From Rhodovarius lipocyclicus (GTDB taxonomy: Bacteria > Pseudomonadota > Alphaproteobacteria > Acetobacterales > Acetobacteraceae), in assembly GCF_009900765.1 (NCBI RefSeq), contig NZ_JAAABL010000001.1:310001-374000 (forward strand): a stretch of 64,000 nt of DNA, read 5' to 3'. The notes under the pieces were generated by a model that searched no databases, was not told where the DNA came from, and saw nothing but the letters and a program-made list of their open reading frames with translations. Shown one piece after another: positions 1 to 8,776 of this stretch (positions are counted from its first letter, which is position 1; every line of letters starts with the position of its first letter). The position numbers and the translations under genes are program-made.

Positions 1-782
1 TCCCACACCACCACATCCCAGGGGCGGTAGCGGTGCCGATAGATGAAGCGTTCCTCGACGGCATGGCGCATGAGGTCGTCGATCAGCGCGTCGCTCTGCG
101 CCTCATCCATTCCCTCAATTCCGATGACGCTGCCGATGACGCGCGGCCCGATCATCAGGCTCTCGTTGCCGGTTGCGGGATGGCGGCGAACGAGCGGATG
201 CACGACCTCTGGCGTCGCCGCGCGCTCGCTCTCCGACAGGAACGTCCAGCGGGCCCACGGATCGCTGCGATCGGGTGACCAGCGGTACTGATGGCGCACC
301 CGCAGGCGGCGCAATTCCGCCTGCCGGGCCTCCGGCAACTCGGCAAAGGCTGCCTCCATGTCGGCGAAGAGCGTGTCGCCGCCCTCCTCGGGCACCTCCG
401 CGGCCAGCAGCATGGTCGCGGCGGCGGGCGCTGCCTTGTACGAGTAGTCGGAATGCCAGCCGGAGCCGAAGTACTTGGCCTGCGGCTTTCGCCCCGGCTC
501 GTCCTGGTTCGACAAGATCGTGAGGTTGGGCGCCTCGGGGTGCCGCATGGCGATGACATGGTGAGGGTCCGGATCGCCGAACAAGCTCCCGAAGGCGCTG
601 AACAACGCTGGGCCTATCTCCTGCCCACGGAGCACCAGAACCTTGTTGTCGAGAAAGGCACGGCGGATGGCACCGGCGTGCCTGCCGAGCACTTCTTCCG
701 ACAGGTCGAGGTCGGAGATTTCCCCGGCAAAGCTTGGTGCGAGACGGCGCACCGTGAGGTTGTTTTCAGCGGCCCAGGTCAT
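1..782 (-). CDS. TauD/TfdA-family 2-oxoglutarate dioxygenase (partial)
   Basis: Predicted Fe(II)/2-oxoglutarate-dependent dioxygenase. The reverse frame opens at ATG 782 and is still open at base 1, giving about 260 residues. The first two iron ligands lie in the H-x-D motif (WHSDY, H110 and D112). The frame runs out at a segment resembling the RPWDVVVWD stretch that precedes the third ligand, so only roughly the last 20-30 residues are missing. It follows the Bug-type gene by about 80 bases on the same strand and is probably its co-transcribed partner. The family oxidises taurine, sulfonates, aryloxyacetates and similar compounds. The substrate cannot be told here. Confidence 0.85.
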   Translation of the reverse strand, partial: MTWAAENNLTVRRLAPSFAGEISDLDLSEEVLGRHAGAIRRAFLDNKVLVLRGQEIGPALFSAFGSLFGDPDPHHVIAMRHPEAPNLTILSNQDEPGRKPQAKYFGSGWHSDYSYKAAPAAATMLLAAEVPEEGGDTLFADMEAAFAELPEARQAELRRLRVRHQYRWSPDRSDPWARWTFLSESERAATPEVVHPLVRRHPATGNESLMIGPRVIGSVIGIEGMDEAQSDALIDDLMRHAVEERFIYRHRYRPWDVVVW

Positions 783-863
783 CTAAGGGATCCTTCACCA
801 AGCTTGAATGGTATGTACCATTCATCACTTCTGACTGACGGACAAAGGAAGGTTTCTTGACGC

Positions 864-1850
864 TTACTCGGCCGAGATGCCGCGCTCGGCGACGAAGCGC
901 TTCCAGAAGGGGATCTCCTCCGCGACCTGTCGGGCGAAGGCTTCGTGCGTGTCCCGCGCGGGCTCGGCGCCCACATCGGCAAGCGCCCGGCGAGCCGTCG
1001 GATCCTCCAGCGCCGCCTGCAGCGCGGCGTGCCAGTGATCCCGTATCGCGGGCGCCGTGGCCGCGGGCAGGAAGGCACCGACCCAGGCTGCGACGGCGTA
1101 GCCAGGAACGCCAGCCTCCGCGATGGTCGGCACGTCCGGCGCCGAACTCATGCGCGCCTCGCTCGCGACACCAAGTGCGATGAGGCGATCCGGGCCGGTC
1201 AGCGTGTAGCCGCTCGGGAAGGACACGAAGTAGAGTGGCACCCGCCCGGCCAGGACGTCGGGCGCCGCATGCGTGGTCCCGCGATACGGAACATGCTCAA
1301 GCCGGATGCCGGTCTGCTGGGCGAAGACCTCCCCCGCAAGATGCCCGGGTGTCCCGATGCCGACCGAGGCATAGCGCAGCGGTGCATCCTGCCGGCGCGC
1401 CAGGGCGATCAACTCATGCACATCGCTGACGCCAAGCGATCGATGGGCGACGAGGATCTGCGGCGTATCGACCAGCCGCGCCACCGGCATCAGGTCGCGC
1501 AGCGTGTCGAAGGGAAGGTCGTGCTGCAGCGCCGGGTTGATGGTGAGGGAGGAGAAGGAGATCAGCAGCGTATGCCCATCCGCTGGTGCGCGCACGACCG
1601 CCAGCGTGCCGAGCGTGCCTGATGCGCCGCCGCGGTTCTCCACGACCACCGGCTGCCCGAGGCGTTGCGGCAGATGGTCCGCCAGGGCTCGTGCGGTGCG
1701 GTCCACCGTGCCGCCCGGCGGGAAGTTCACCACCAGCCGGACCGGCCGCGACGGGAAGGTCCCTTCCGCCCTGGCCCTCAGGCCGAGGAGCGAACCGCCG
1801 GCACTGAGCAGCGTCGTTCGGCGTTTCATCATAATATTCAGTTTTTGCAT
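864..1850 (-). CDS. Bug-family tripartite tricarboxylate transporter substrate-binding protein
   Basis: Periplasmic solute-binding protein of the Bug/TctC family, which delivers carboxylates or other small acids to tripartite transporters and is often encoded without them. It has 328 residues as drawn. An export signal (MKRRTTLLSAGG...RAEG) precedes the mature start TFPSRPVRLVVNFPPGGTVD, a typical Bug N-terminus. Family hallmarks follow: the GGASGTLG loop, the VPYRG block and the C-terminal VPTIAEAGVPGY. The signal peptide begins at ATG 1829, so 1829 may be the true start rather than 1850. No TctA or TctB genes are in view. First gene of the leftward pair with the dioxygenase. Confidence 0.88.
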   Translation of the reverse strand: MQKLNIMMKRRTTLLSAGGSLLGLRARAEGTFPSRPVRLVVNFPPGGTVDRTARALADHLPQRLGQPVVVENRGGASGTLGTLAVVRAPADGHTLLISFSSLTINPALQHDLPFDTLRDLMPVARLVDTPQILVAHRSLGVSDVHELIALARRQDAPLRYASVGIGTPGHLAGEVFAQQTGIRLEHVPYRGTTHAAPDVLAGRVPLYFVSFPSGYTLTGPDRLIALGVASEARMSSAPDVPTIAEAGVPGYAVAAWVGAFLPAATAPAIRDHWHAALQAALEDPTARRALADVGAEPARDTHEAFARQVAEEIPFWKRFVAERGISAE

Positions 1851-1921
1851 CTAACTGGCTTTCTGATTGTATATGATGATGCTAGTAGCGCTGTCATTGA
1901 TCCCGTCGGTGTGAAACTCCC
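1851..1921. promoter_or_regulatory. Divergent promoter region
   Basis: Short AT-rich gap between the leftward Bug gene and the rightward MBL-fold gene. It must hold both promoters. The tract TTGTATATGATGATGCTAG stands out from the GC-rich flanks. No clear Shine-Dalgarno precedes ATG 1922. The LysR protein encoded downstream is a natural candidate to bind here, which is inference. Confidence 0.4.
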
Positions 1922-2680
1922 ATGGCAATTGCCCCTTCAACGCCACTGACCCTGCGTGTCCTCGGATGCGGTGACGCCTTCGGGAGTGGTGGACGGATGA
2001 ATGCCTGTTTCGCGCTGACAGAGGCGGGCGGCATCACCCTGCTCGACTGCGGCGCGACGGCACTGGTCGCCATGCGCCGCTGGGGCGTCGACCCGGATCG
2101 AATCGGCACGATCGCCATCTCCCATCTGCACGGCGATCACTTCGGCGGCCTGGTCTTCCTGCTGCGCGAGGCAACGCTGTTCCGGCGTCCGCGACGCGAC
2201 CTGATCCTGGCCGGGCCACCTTCGCTGCAACTGCGCCTGGAGGCGGCAATGGAGGCCTTCTTCCCAGGCGGCTGGGCGGCGCAGCGCCAGTTCGACCTGC
2301 GCTTCGTCATCCTGCAGCCGGGCGAGACAACCCATCTGCCAGGATTGTCCATCCGCCCGGTGAAGGCCTTCCACACCCGGGGCACGGAAGCGTTAGCGCT
2401 GCGGCTGGACCTGGCCGGGCGGAGCATCGGCTATACCGGCGACAGCGAATGGGTCGATGGCCTGCTGGAAATCGGTCGCGATGCTGATCTGCTGATCGCG
2501 GAAGCCTGGATGCCCGGCACTGCGACGCCACGCCACATGGCGCTCGGCGCCCTGCAGCAGCGGCTTTCTCTGATGCGGCCGAAGCGCGTCCTTCTGACCC
2601 ATCTTGGCACCGCACTGCTGGCAGACCGGGCCGCGATCCCCGAGCCGGTCGCCGAGGACGGCTTGGAACTGTCGCTGTGA
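1922..2680 (+). CDS. MBL-fold metallo-hydrolase (RNase Z / PhnP-like)
   Basis: Binuclear-metal hydrolase of the metallo-beta-lactamase superfamily, 252 residues. The metal motif H-x-H-x-D-H is visible as HLHGDH (H68-H73). The later ligands fit the Asp of YTGDSEW and the His of LLTHLG. The overall pattern is that of the tRNase Z/arylsulfatase/PhnP branch, whose members cleave phosphodiesters or sulfate esters. Its stop overlaps a possible GTG start of the next gene, so it is transcribed with the PtxD-like dehydrogenase. The substrate is unknown. Confidence 0.85.
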   Translation: MAIAPSTPLTLRVLGCGDAFGSGGRMNACFALTEAGGITLLDCGATALVAMRRWGVDPDRIGTIAISHLHGDHFGGLVFLLREATLFRRPRRDLILAGPPSLQLRLEAAMEAFFPGGWAAQRQFDLRFVILQPGETTHLPGLSIRPVKAFHTRGTEALALRLDLAGRSIGYTGDSEWVDGLLEIGRDADLLIAEAWMPGTATPRHMALGALQQRLSLMRPKRVLLTHLGTALLADRAAIPEPVAEDGLELSL

Positions 2681-2691
2681 CGGAGAGGATG

Positions 2692-3687
2692 ATGCCTGCG
2701 CGCCCGCGCATACTGGTGACCAATCCGCTGCATGCGACGGTGCGCGCGTACCTCGCCACCTTCGCCGAGATCACGGAGAACCCGGGCCCCGAACCCTGGC
2801 CTCTGGAGGAAATCCTGCGCCGCGCCGCAGCGGCTGAGGGGTTGCTCGCCTTCATGACCGACCACGTCGATGCGGCCTTCCTCGAGGCCTGTCCTGCCTT
2901 GCGCGTCATCGCCTGCGCACTGAAGGGCACGGATAATTTCGACCTCCGCGCCTGCCGGGCGCGCGGGGTCGCCGTCAGTTTCGTGCCCGATCTGCTGACG
3001 GCCCCCACGGCGGAACTGACGGTCGGCCTGATGATCGCACTCGGACGTCATCTGCTCGAAGGCGATGCGCTGGTCCGCTCTGGCGGCTTTGCCGGCTGGC
3101 GGCCGGCACTCTACGGCGCGGGCCTGGATGGCGCCGAGGTCGGCATCCTCGGCATGGGCGCGATCGGCCAAGCCATCGCGCAGCGTCTGCGCGGCTTCGG
3201 CTGCCGCATCGCCTATGCCGATCAGTGCCGCCCGGATGCGGCGCGGGAAGCGGAATTCGGCATCGTCTTCAGTGACGCCGATGCGATAATTGCGCGGAGC
3301 GACTGGCTGATCCTGGCGCTGCCGCTGACGCCGCAGACACGCCACCGTATCGACCGGACGGCACTGCGACGCATGCGGCCCGGCGCCATGCTGATCAACC
3401 CGGCGCGCGGATCATTGGTCGAGGAGGCGGCGGTGGCGGAGGCGCTGGAGAACGGGACGCTTGGCGGCTATGCCGCCGATGTCTTCGAAATGGAGGATTG
3501 GGCCCTGGCGACCCGGCCCCGCTCTATCGATACCCGGCTGCTCGCCCATCCGCGCACCCTCTTCACACCGCATCTCGGCTCGGCCGTCGGCCGGGTGCGG
3601 CAGGCGATCGAGATGCATGCGGCCGAAGATCTGGCGGCCTTCTTTGCCGGCCGGCCGATGCCGGGCGCCATGAAGGCGGTGCCATGA
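2692..3687 (+). CDS. ptxD: Phosphite dehydrogenase-like D-2-hydroxyacid dehydrogenase (PtxD type)
   Basis: NAD-dependent dehydrogenase, 331 residues from ATG 2692, which has GGAG six bases upstream; ATG 2689 or GTG 2677 are alternatives. The Rossmann motif is GILGMGAIG (about 151-159). Against Pseudomonas stutzeri PtxD as I remember it, the active-site set aligns without gaps: K78 (PtxD K76), W136 (W134), Y141 (Y139), R239 (R237), E268 (E266), H294 (H292) and S297 (S295). Both signature segments I associate with PtxD are present, GWRPALYGAGLD and GYAADVFEMEDW. D177 replaces PtxD E175 after the second beta strand and still suits NAD. PtxD oxidises phosphite to phosphate. The ordinary alternative is a hydroxyacid reductase. 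The LysR gene follows with an ATGA overlap. Confidence 0.82.
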   Translation: MPARPRILVTNPLHATVRAYLATFAEITENPGPEPWPLEEILRRAAAAEGLLAFMTDHVDAAFLEACPALRVIACALKGTDNFDLRACRARGVAVSFVPDLLTAPTAELTVGLMIALGRHLLEGDALVRSGGFAGWRPALYGAGLDGAEVGILGMGAIGQAIAQRLRGFGCRIAYADQCRPDAAREAEFGIVFSDADAIIARSDWLILALPLTPQTRHRIDRTALRRMRPGAMLINPARGSLVEEAAVAEALENGTLGGYAADVFEMEDWALATRPRSIDTRLLAHPRTLFTPHLGSAVGRVRQAIEMHAAEDLAAFFAGRPMPGAMKAVP

Positions 3688-4544
3688 CGCCGGACCTGAT
3701 TCTCGTCGAAGCCGTCCTCGCGGTGGCTGATACCGGAAGTTTCCGCGCCGCGGCGCAGCGGCTCGGCCGGGCTCAGCCGACCGTCAGCCAGCAGGTCGCG
3801 CGGCTGGAGGCCGAACTCGGCACCACCCTGCTGATCCGCCGCCGCGACGGCTGCCTGCCGACACCGGATGGTGCGCTGTTCCTGCCCGGCGCGCGCCGCG
3901 CGCTGGACGCCGCACGCCAAGCTGTCGCGGCGGTGCGCGGCCGGCCGCTCGCGATCGGGGCGGCGAGCAACCCGGGCATTTATCTACTGCCGCCCTGTGT
4001 CGCGCGGGCGGCGATGCCGACGGTGCTGCGCCTTGGCACCAATCCGGAGACGGTCGCGCGCCTGGCCTCCGGCGAGGTGGATCTCGCCTTCCTCGAATGG
4101 TGGGACGACCGTGCCGGCTATGAAGCGCGGCTCTGGTACGAGGAGGAGATGGTGGCCATCCTGCCGCCTGGGCATCGCTGGGCGGGATGGCCGGTGGTGC
4201 CGGTCGCCAGACTGGCGGAGGAGCCGATGATCGGCGGAGAGCCGGGTACGGGAACTGGCCGGCTTCTGGCCGCGGCGATGGGAGAGAAGGCGGCGGAACT
4301 GCGCGTGGCCCGGCAGATGGGCAGCACCGACGCGGTCAAGCGGGCCGTGGCCGCAGGACTCGGGGTTTCCATCGTGATGCGCGCGGCCGTGCGCGACGAG
4401 GTGGCGGCCGGAACCCTGGTGGCGATCGCACTGGCGGAGCCGGAGTTGCGGCGCAGCGTCTTCGCCGTACTTCCCGTGGAGATGCCCGAGCAAGCGCCAG
4501 CCCGGCGTTTCCTCGATATCTCGGTGTTATACCAACTCCCGTGA
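3684..4544 (+). CDS. LysR-family regulator (PtxE position)
   Basis: Transcription factor of 286 residues. An N-terminal winged HTH (about residues 3-62: GSFRAAAQRLGRAQPTVSQQ) is followed by a periplasmic-binding-like effector domain. Start ATG 3684 overlaps the stop of the PtxD-like gene (ATGA), so the two are translationally coupled. In the characterised ptxABCDE operon, ptxE is also a LysR gene directly after ptxD, so the same role is plausible here. No ptxABC transporter genes accompany it. It may control the divergent promoter at 1851-1921. Confidence 0.85.
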   Translation: MTPDLILVEAVLAVADTGSFRAAAQRLGRAQPTVSQQVARLEAELGTTLLIRRRDGCLPTPDGALFLPGARRALDAARQAVAAVRGRPLAIGAASNPGIYLLPPCVARAAMPTVLRLGTNPETVARLASGEVDLAFLEWWDDRAGYEARLWYEEEMVAILPPGHRWAGWPVVPVARLAEEPMIGGEPGTGTGRLLAAAMGEKAAELRVARQMGSTDAVKRAVAAGLGVSIVMRAAVRDEVAAGTLVAIALAEPELRRSVFAVLPVEMPEQAPARRFLDISVLYQLP

Positions 4545-4828
4545 TCTCTGACTCACGAGGGGGATTCCCCGAGGCCACTGTGATATGATTTACGTGTGGA
4601 CGGTCCCTTCGAGACAAGGGGTTGGAAGCGGATGACGGGGTACGGAAGCGGTCATGTGTCCGGCCTGTTGGCGCGCCCGATGACCGCTGGCCAAGATGAG
4701 GTCCGCGAGCGGGCGCCAACAAGCTGGCGGCTTCGGAAGCCGTTGAATCACGCGGCGTATTCCCACTCGTCGGTCCGACCGATCGTCATCTTGCGTCGTT
4801 GCTCTTCCCTCGCGGCACCGGAGCGCGA
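4545..4828. other. Spacer with probable IS110 end
   Basis: No gene seen. The stretch lies between the LysR gene and the 3' end of the decayed IS110 transposase and probably includes that element's terminal region. IS110 elements lack clear inverted repeats, so the boundary cannot be placed. Confidence 0.4.
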
Positions 4829-5640
4829 TCAGGCCATCGCCGCAGGCGGGCGATAAGCTGTTCCACGCTCCATCATGGCCCACACGATGCGGGCCATCTT
4901 GCTGGCCAGGGCGATCGCCGCGAGCTTGCGCGGCTTGCGCTCCAGCAAGGACAGCAACCAAGGCGATGCGCTCAGGCTGCCCGGTTTGGCGTGCCGGATG
5001 GCCGCGGTCGCCCCGAGAACAAGCATCTGCCGGATCCTTGTGTTGCCCGCCTTGCTGATCCGGCCGAGCCGCTGCTTGCCACCTGAGGAGTGCTCGCGGG
5101 GCACCAATCCAAGCCAGGCGGCCAGATGCCGCCCGCATTCGAATTGCGCCGCTTCCAGCGTCAGCACCAGCGTCATGGCCCCAATCGGCCCGATGCCGGG
5201 CATGCTGGTCAGGCGGCGCGCCACCTCGTGCACCTTTGCAGCCTCCGCCAGCTCGCGATCGAGTTCCGAGATCTCGCCATCAAGTGCTTGGATACAGCGC
5301 TGAATGCGTTCCATCTCACGAATTGCTGGGGGTGGGACACCTTCCTCTCCCCGGACACGCTCCATCAGTTCGGGGACGCGGCTGCTTCCCCGTGCCACAA
5401 CAATCCCGAACTCTGTGGCATGGCCCCGGAGCGAGTTGATCAGCTGGGTCCGCTGCAGCACCAGGCGCTCTCGGACACGCAGGGTCATCGCCTGCGCCTG
5501 GCGGTCAAGAGAGCGGACCGGCACGACGCTCATTCCCGGTCGCCCGGCCGCCTCGCAGATCGCCTGGGCATCGGCGCGGTCGTTCTTGCCGCGCTTGACG
5601 AACGGCTTGACGTACTGCGGTGGGATCACCCGAGACGCTG
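4829..5640 (-). pseudogene. IS110-family transposase, 5'-truncated
   Basis: The homologous part starts at VIPPQYVKPFVKRGKNDRADA near base 5628 and runs to the stop at 4829. It keeps the IS110 C-terminal domain: the LTSMPGIGPIGAMTL hairpin region and the SSGGKQRLGRISKAGN block with the conserved serine. The N-terminal half of the RuvC-like DEDD domain, including the first catalytic Asp, is missing. The open frame continues to 5713 with unrelated residues. An overlapping frame reads RTVQRLG just upstream, as intact homologues do before this point, so a small deletion or frameshift is possible. Probably inactive. Confidence 0.8.
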
Positions 5641-5774
5641 CACGGTGCGGCGGATCGAGAGTGGTGGTGGGAATGGCGGCGAACCCGCTGGCGCCCACCA
5701 GGCCGGCCGCCATAGGGCCGGCCGCAGGATTGGAGGCGGGTGCGGAGGCGACAGCGCCGCACCCGCCGCCCGGC

Positions 5775-6500
5775 TCACGGAATGCGTCGCTTCGTCAACT
5801 GCACGGCCAGCGGTGCCGCGGCGAGGTCCACCGTTGAGACGCTGACGTTCCGCGCCGTCACCCGCACGCTGTTGTTCGACCAGACATGGCAGTCCAGCAC
5901 GAAGGCGATGCTGCTGGTGTCGAGCGAGGCATCGGCATAGTCGCCCCGCCGCGCCCCCGGCACCGTGACATCGACATTGGCGGTCGCACCGGCGGCAAGG
6001 CTCGGCAGGTCCCAGCTGGTTTCCAGCGCCAGCGTCCGCGTCCCGGCCGGCAGCGAGGGGCAGCCGTAGAGGATGGCCGGTGCATCTTCCGGCAGGCCGT
6101 AGAGCCGCAGCGCCTGGAGATCGATCTGCCCATCGAAGCCGATGATCCCGATCTGCGCGAAGGCCACGCTCGGACCAAGCCGGATGGTCTGCCGCCGGTT
6201 CAGCGAGCTGTCCTGCATCACGGCGCCGGCCTGCCAGCTTTTGGAAGCGACGACCCATTGCATGGTGGTGCCGGAGGCCAGCACGTCTTCCGCCAAATTC
6301 TCGCGGATGTTCCCGGCCCCGTCGAAGCACCGCACGCAGAGGCGCCCGCCATCGGCACCGTCAGCCAGCCAGTGCGCCAGGGCGAACTCCTTCGCGTGGG
6401 TGGTCTGCACCACGAAGGCGACGCCGCGATTGGCGTCCAGCAGCAGCCCTCGTCCGGTTCCTGCGATCCCGTCCAACCCGCTCCAGGACAGCCCCGCCAT
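5775..6500 (-). CDS. Phage-like protein of unknown function, copy 1
   Basis: 241 residues from ATG 6500. I do not recognise the family. It has no membrane segment or enzyme motif and looks beta-rich, with blocks such as FAQIGIIGFDGQIDLQALRLYGLPE and SWDLPSLAAGATANVDVTVPGARRGDYADA. A clear paralogue lies at 32100-32849, with roughly half the residues identical by eye. The frame stays open upstream of the ATG (IATSTTTDTT) and overlaps the truncated helicase frame, so this may be the tail of a longer virion protein joined to foreign DNA. The strand matches the neighbouring phage genes. Confidence 0.6.
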   Translation of the reverse strand: MAGLSWSGLDGIAGTGRGLLLDANRGVAFVVQTTHAKEFALAHWLADGADGGRLCVRCFDGAGNIRENLAEDVLASGTTMQWVVASKSWQAGAVMQDSSLNRRQTIRLGPSVAFAQIGIIGFDGQIDLQALRLYGLPEDAPAILYGCPSLPAGTRTLALETSWDLPSLAAGATANVDVTVPGARRGDYADASLDTSSIAFVLDCHVWSNNSVRVTARNVSVSTVDLAAAPLAVQLTKRRIP

Positions 6501-6547
6501 GGTGGTATCGGTGGTGGTGGAGGTGGCGATGACACAGGCGCCCTCAG

Positions 6548-6883
6548 CCCCGGCATCGCCTCGAGGTTCGCCTGGCGCGTCAGCGTCGGCACCATGGCGA
6601 AGGTGACCTGGCCGCCCCAGGATTTCTGGCCGGCATCCACCACCGAGGTGGAGATGTCGGGGTTCACGCGGCGGAACTTCGCCAGGTTTTGCGCTGTCAG
6701 CTCATCCCGATGGACGAGGACGGCAGCCTTGGCGGCGCCGCTGCCGATATGCTCCCCCACCGCCGCCGACAGCATGATCGTCTTGCCGGCGCCGGTCGGG
6801 GCGACGCCGAGGGTGTTGCCGTGCTCGTCGAGCGCACGGAGGCTGCGCTCGACGAAGAGCTTCTGGCGGGGGCGGAGCATCAT
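6548..6883 (-). pseudogene. Phage DEAD/DEAH helicase, N-terminal fragment
   Basis: The first 112 residues of a superfamily 2 helicase, from ATG 6883 with AGGAGGGC upstream. They contain motif I in APTGAGKTIM, motif Ia in VLVHRDEL and a segment reading TFAMVPTLTR. Homology stops after ANLEAMPG, before the DEAH box. The same frame runs on to 6218, but that sequence is the out-of-frame shadow of the phage-like protein at 5775-6500. All later motifs are lost, so no helicase activity is expected. It follows two phage replication-type genes on the same strand. Confidence 0.75.
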
Positions 6884-6899
6884 GCTGGTGCGGCCCTCC

Positions 6900-7568
6900 T
6901 CAGCGCGCCCAGGTGGGACGCGGATCCGCACCGGCCGCGGGCTGCTGTGCCGAGGCCGGGAAGGCGCCCTGGTGCATGGCCGGCGCGGCGGGCGGCGCCG
7001 TGTGCGCGGGCGGGGCGTAGCCCTGTGCCGGCGGGGCATAGGCCGGTGGTGCGTATCCGGCCGGCGCAGCAATGCGTCCCATCGCCTGGGCGTAATCGCG
7101 ATGGTCCGGCGTCACCGCCATGCGGATTTCGTTCTTGGTCTCGCCGCCGGCGTCGGTGCCGTGCTCGATCTTGGCCACGAACTCGAGGCCATCCAGATCC
7201 GCGAAGCCGCCGATGCGGCGCGCGGCCTGCGCCTGGGGCGAGACATCCTTGTCGGAAATGCCGCGCGCGGAGTTCAGCATCCCGCGCAGGAAGCTGCGGC
7301 CCATCCCAGCCCACTCCGGCCCCTTCGGGCTGTGGAGGCCGATCAGCGTGAAGATCTTCCGCTTGGCGTAGGGCCCCTCCAGCACGGTGAACTCGCCATT
7401 AAGATAGACGGCGCCGGTGCTGCCGCGCGTCGCGTAGCCGCCGGTCCAGCCTTGGCTCGGATCGTCGAAGCCGCCGGGGCGGATGGTGAGGCGGACCTTC
7501 GCCAGCGTCCCCTTGGGGATCAGGTTCGGGTTGGACTGGGCGTCGTTGTAGTCGTTCCAGGCAGCCAT
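6900..7568 (-). CDS. Phage-associated protein with proline/alanine-rich tail
   Basis: 222 residues. A compact N-terminal domain of about 150 residues (AAWNDYNDAQSNPNLIPKGT, then LTIRPGG and an AKRKIFTLIGLHSPKGPEW segment) is followed by a low-complexity tail with repeated YAPPA-type units. It sits between a phage ATPase gene and a helicase remnant, where phages often encode a single-strand DNA-binding or recombination accessory protein. The flexible tail would suit such a role, but that is inference. I do not recognise a named family with certainty. Confidence 0.65.
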   Translation of the reverse strand: MAAWNDYNDAQSNPNLIPKGTLAKVRLTIRPGGFDDPSQGWTGGYATRGSTGAVYLNGEFTVLEGPYAKRKIFTLIGLHSPKGPEWAGMGRSFLRGMLNSARGISDKDVSPQAQAARRIGGFADLDGLEFVAKIEHGTDAGGETKNEIRMAVTPDHRDYAQAMGRIAAPAGYAPPAYAPPAQGYAPPAHTAPPAAPAMHQGAFPASAQQPAAGADPRPTWAR

Positions 7569-7584
7569 GATGCTTCTGCTCCGA

Positions 7585-8460
7585 TCAGGTGTTGGGGGTG
7601 GCGGCGGGCAGCGCGATCGACGGCGCGCCGTGCGCTTCGATCGGCGGCGATGGGCTGCGGATTTTCTGGAAGAGCTGCCCGAGATGCGGCGGCTCCAGCA
7701 TGTCGAGCCGGCCGCTGCGATCCTTCGCGGGATATCCCCAAGGGTTCAGCGTCTGGCAGACCAGGCCGCGGAAGGACGCGACCGCAGGTTGTCCGGGTGC
7801 AACGTCCGGCTTGATCTCGGCCAGCGTCATGACCTGATCGACGATGCCGGGCAGTTCGAGGCCGGTCTTGCTGCCGTCGATCTGCGGCACGAAGACGCGA
7901 CGATTGAAGTCGTCGAGCTTCTCGTCGAGGATTCCGACGAAGATCACGTTGCGCCCGCGGGCATGCTGGAGATGCGTGAGCCAGGCGATCATCTCGCGGC
8001 CATGCAGCCCGTAGGCGCCGCGGATGTCGGGCTTGCCGGTCTTTTCGGAATGCGCCTCGGGCTGGCCGCGGCACCACTGGAAGCAGAGCCGTCCCGCGAC
8101 CGTGATGCTGTCCACGAAGATGGTGGCGAAGCCGTCCATGCGCGCCGGATCGCCATAGGCTTGTAGGACGCGCGCATACTGGGCGGCGGAATAAGGCTGG
8201 TCGTCGCGCAGTGCGGGGTTGGGGCCGGCCAGGAACAGCGCGAGGTCTCGGCATTCCTCCCAGGTGCGCGGGCGGATCGACGCGCCACGCCAGTGCTGCA
8301 CGGCGAGATCGCCCGCCTCCAGGTCGATGAAGAGCGTGCTGCCCTCATCGAGCGTCAGCAGGAGGTAGGTCTTGCCGATGCCGCTCTTGCCGAAGATCAC
8401 GGCCTTGATGCCGCGCGCCTCAGCCTGCCGCTCGTCGGCGGTGATTATGCGCAGGGCCAT
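7585..8460 (-). CDS. Phage AAA/RecA-like ATP-binding protein
   Basis: 291 residues from ATG 8460. The Walker A motif is FGKSGIGKTYLL near residues 23-34; a Walker B-like strand reads TIFVDSIT, and LFIDLE lies after the first helix. This matches the RecA-like ATPases (AAA_24-like) encoded in tailed-phage replication and recombination modules. The next two genes downstream are phage-type, which supports the assignment. The start codon overlaps the stop of a small upstream frame (TGATG). Confidence 0.78.
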   Translation of the reverse strand: MALRIITADERQAEARGIKAVIFGKSGIGKTYLLLTLDEGSTLFIDLEAGDLAVQHWRGASIRPRTWEECRDLALFLAGPNPALRDDQPYSAAQYARVLQAYGDPARMDGFATIFVDSITVAGRLCFQWCRGQPEAHSEKTGKPDIRGAYGLHGREMIAWLTHLQHARGRNVIFVGILDEKLDDFNRRVFVPQIDGSKTGLELPGIVDQVMTLAEIKPDVAPGQPAVASFRGLVCQTLNPWGYPAKDRSGRLDMLEPPHLGQLFQKIRSPSPPIEAHGAPSIALPAATPNT

Positions 8461-8640
8461 CAGCGGCCTCCCCGCAGCGGGATGACGCCGGCGCCATGCG
8501 GGCTGTCGCGTAGCGCGGTCTCGGACAGGATGGCGAGGCGATAGGTGGCGCGGCCCGTGCGCACCGTGCGGGCCGGCTCGAATGCCTGGCGGATGCGATC
8601 GGGCCACCCGGAGAATCGGTGGGGCACAATAAAGGCTGGC
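8460..8640 (-). pseudogene. Small phage gene or gene remnant
   Basis: A short reverse frame ends in ATYRLAILSETALRDSPHGA and then a stop that overlaps the ATPase start (TGATG). Upstream it reads HRFSGWPDRIRQAFEPART. No convincing start codon with a ribosome site is visible before the frame meets the hsdR-side boundary. It looks like the 3' end of a small phage gene cut by the junction. Function unknown. Confidence 0.35.
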
Positions 8641-8776
8641 GAAGCAGCGGTCTTATGAAAGGAAGATGGCGGAAATCTTCCTTGCTCAGACCCAATCGAA
8701 AGTCGCCGTTCATAGGGATGGGCCAGCGCCCAAACCTGCTTCTGATTTCGCCTGCAACTCGCCCCCCAGCCGGGGG

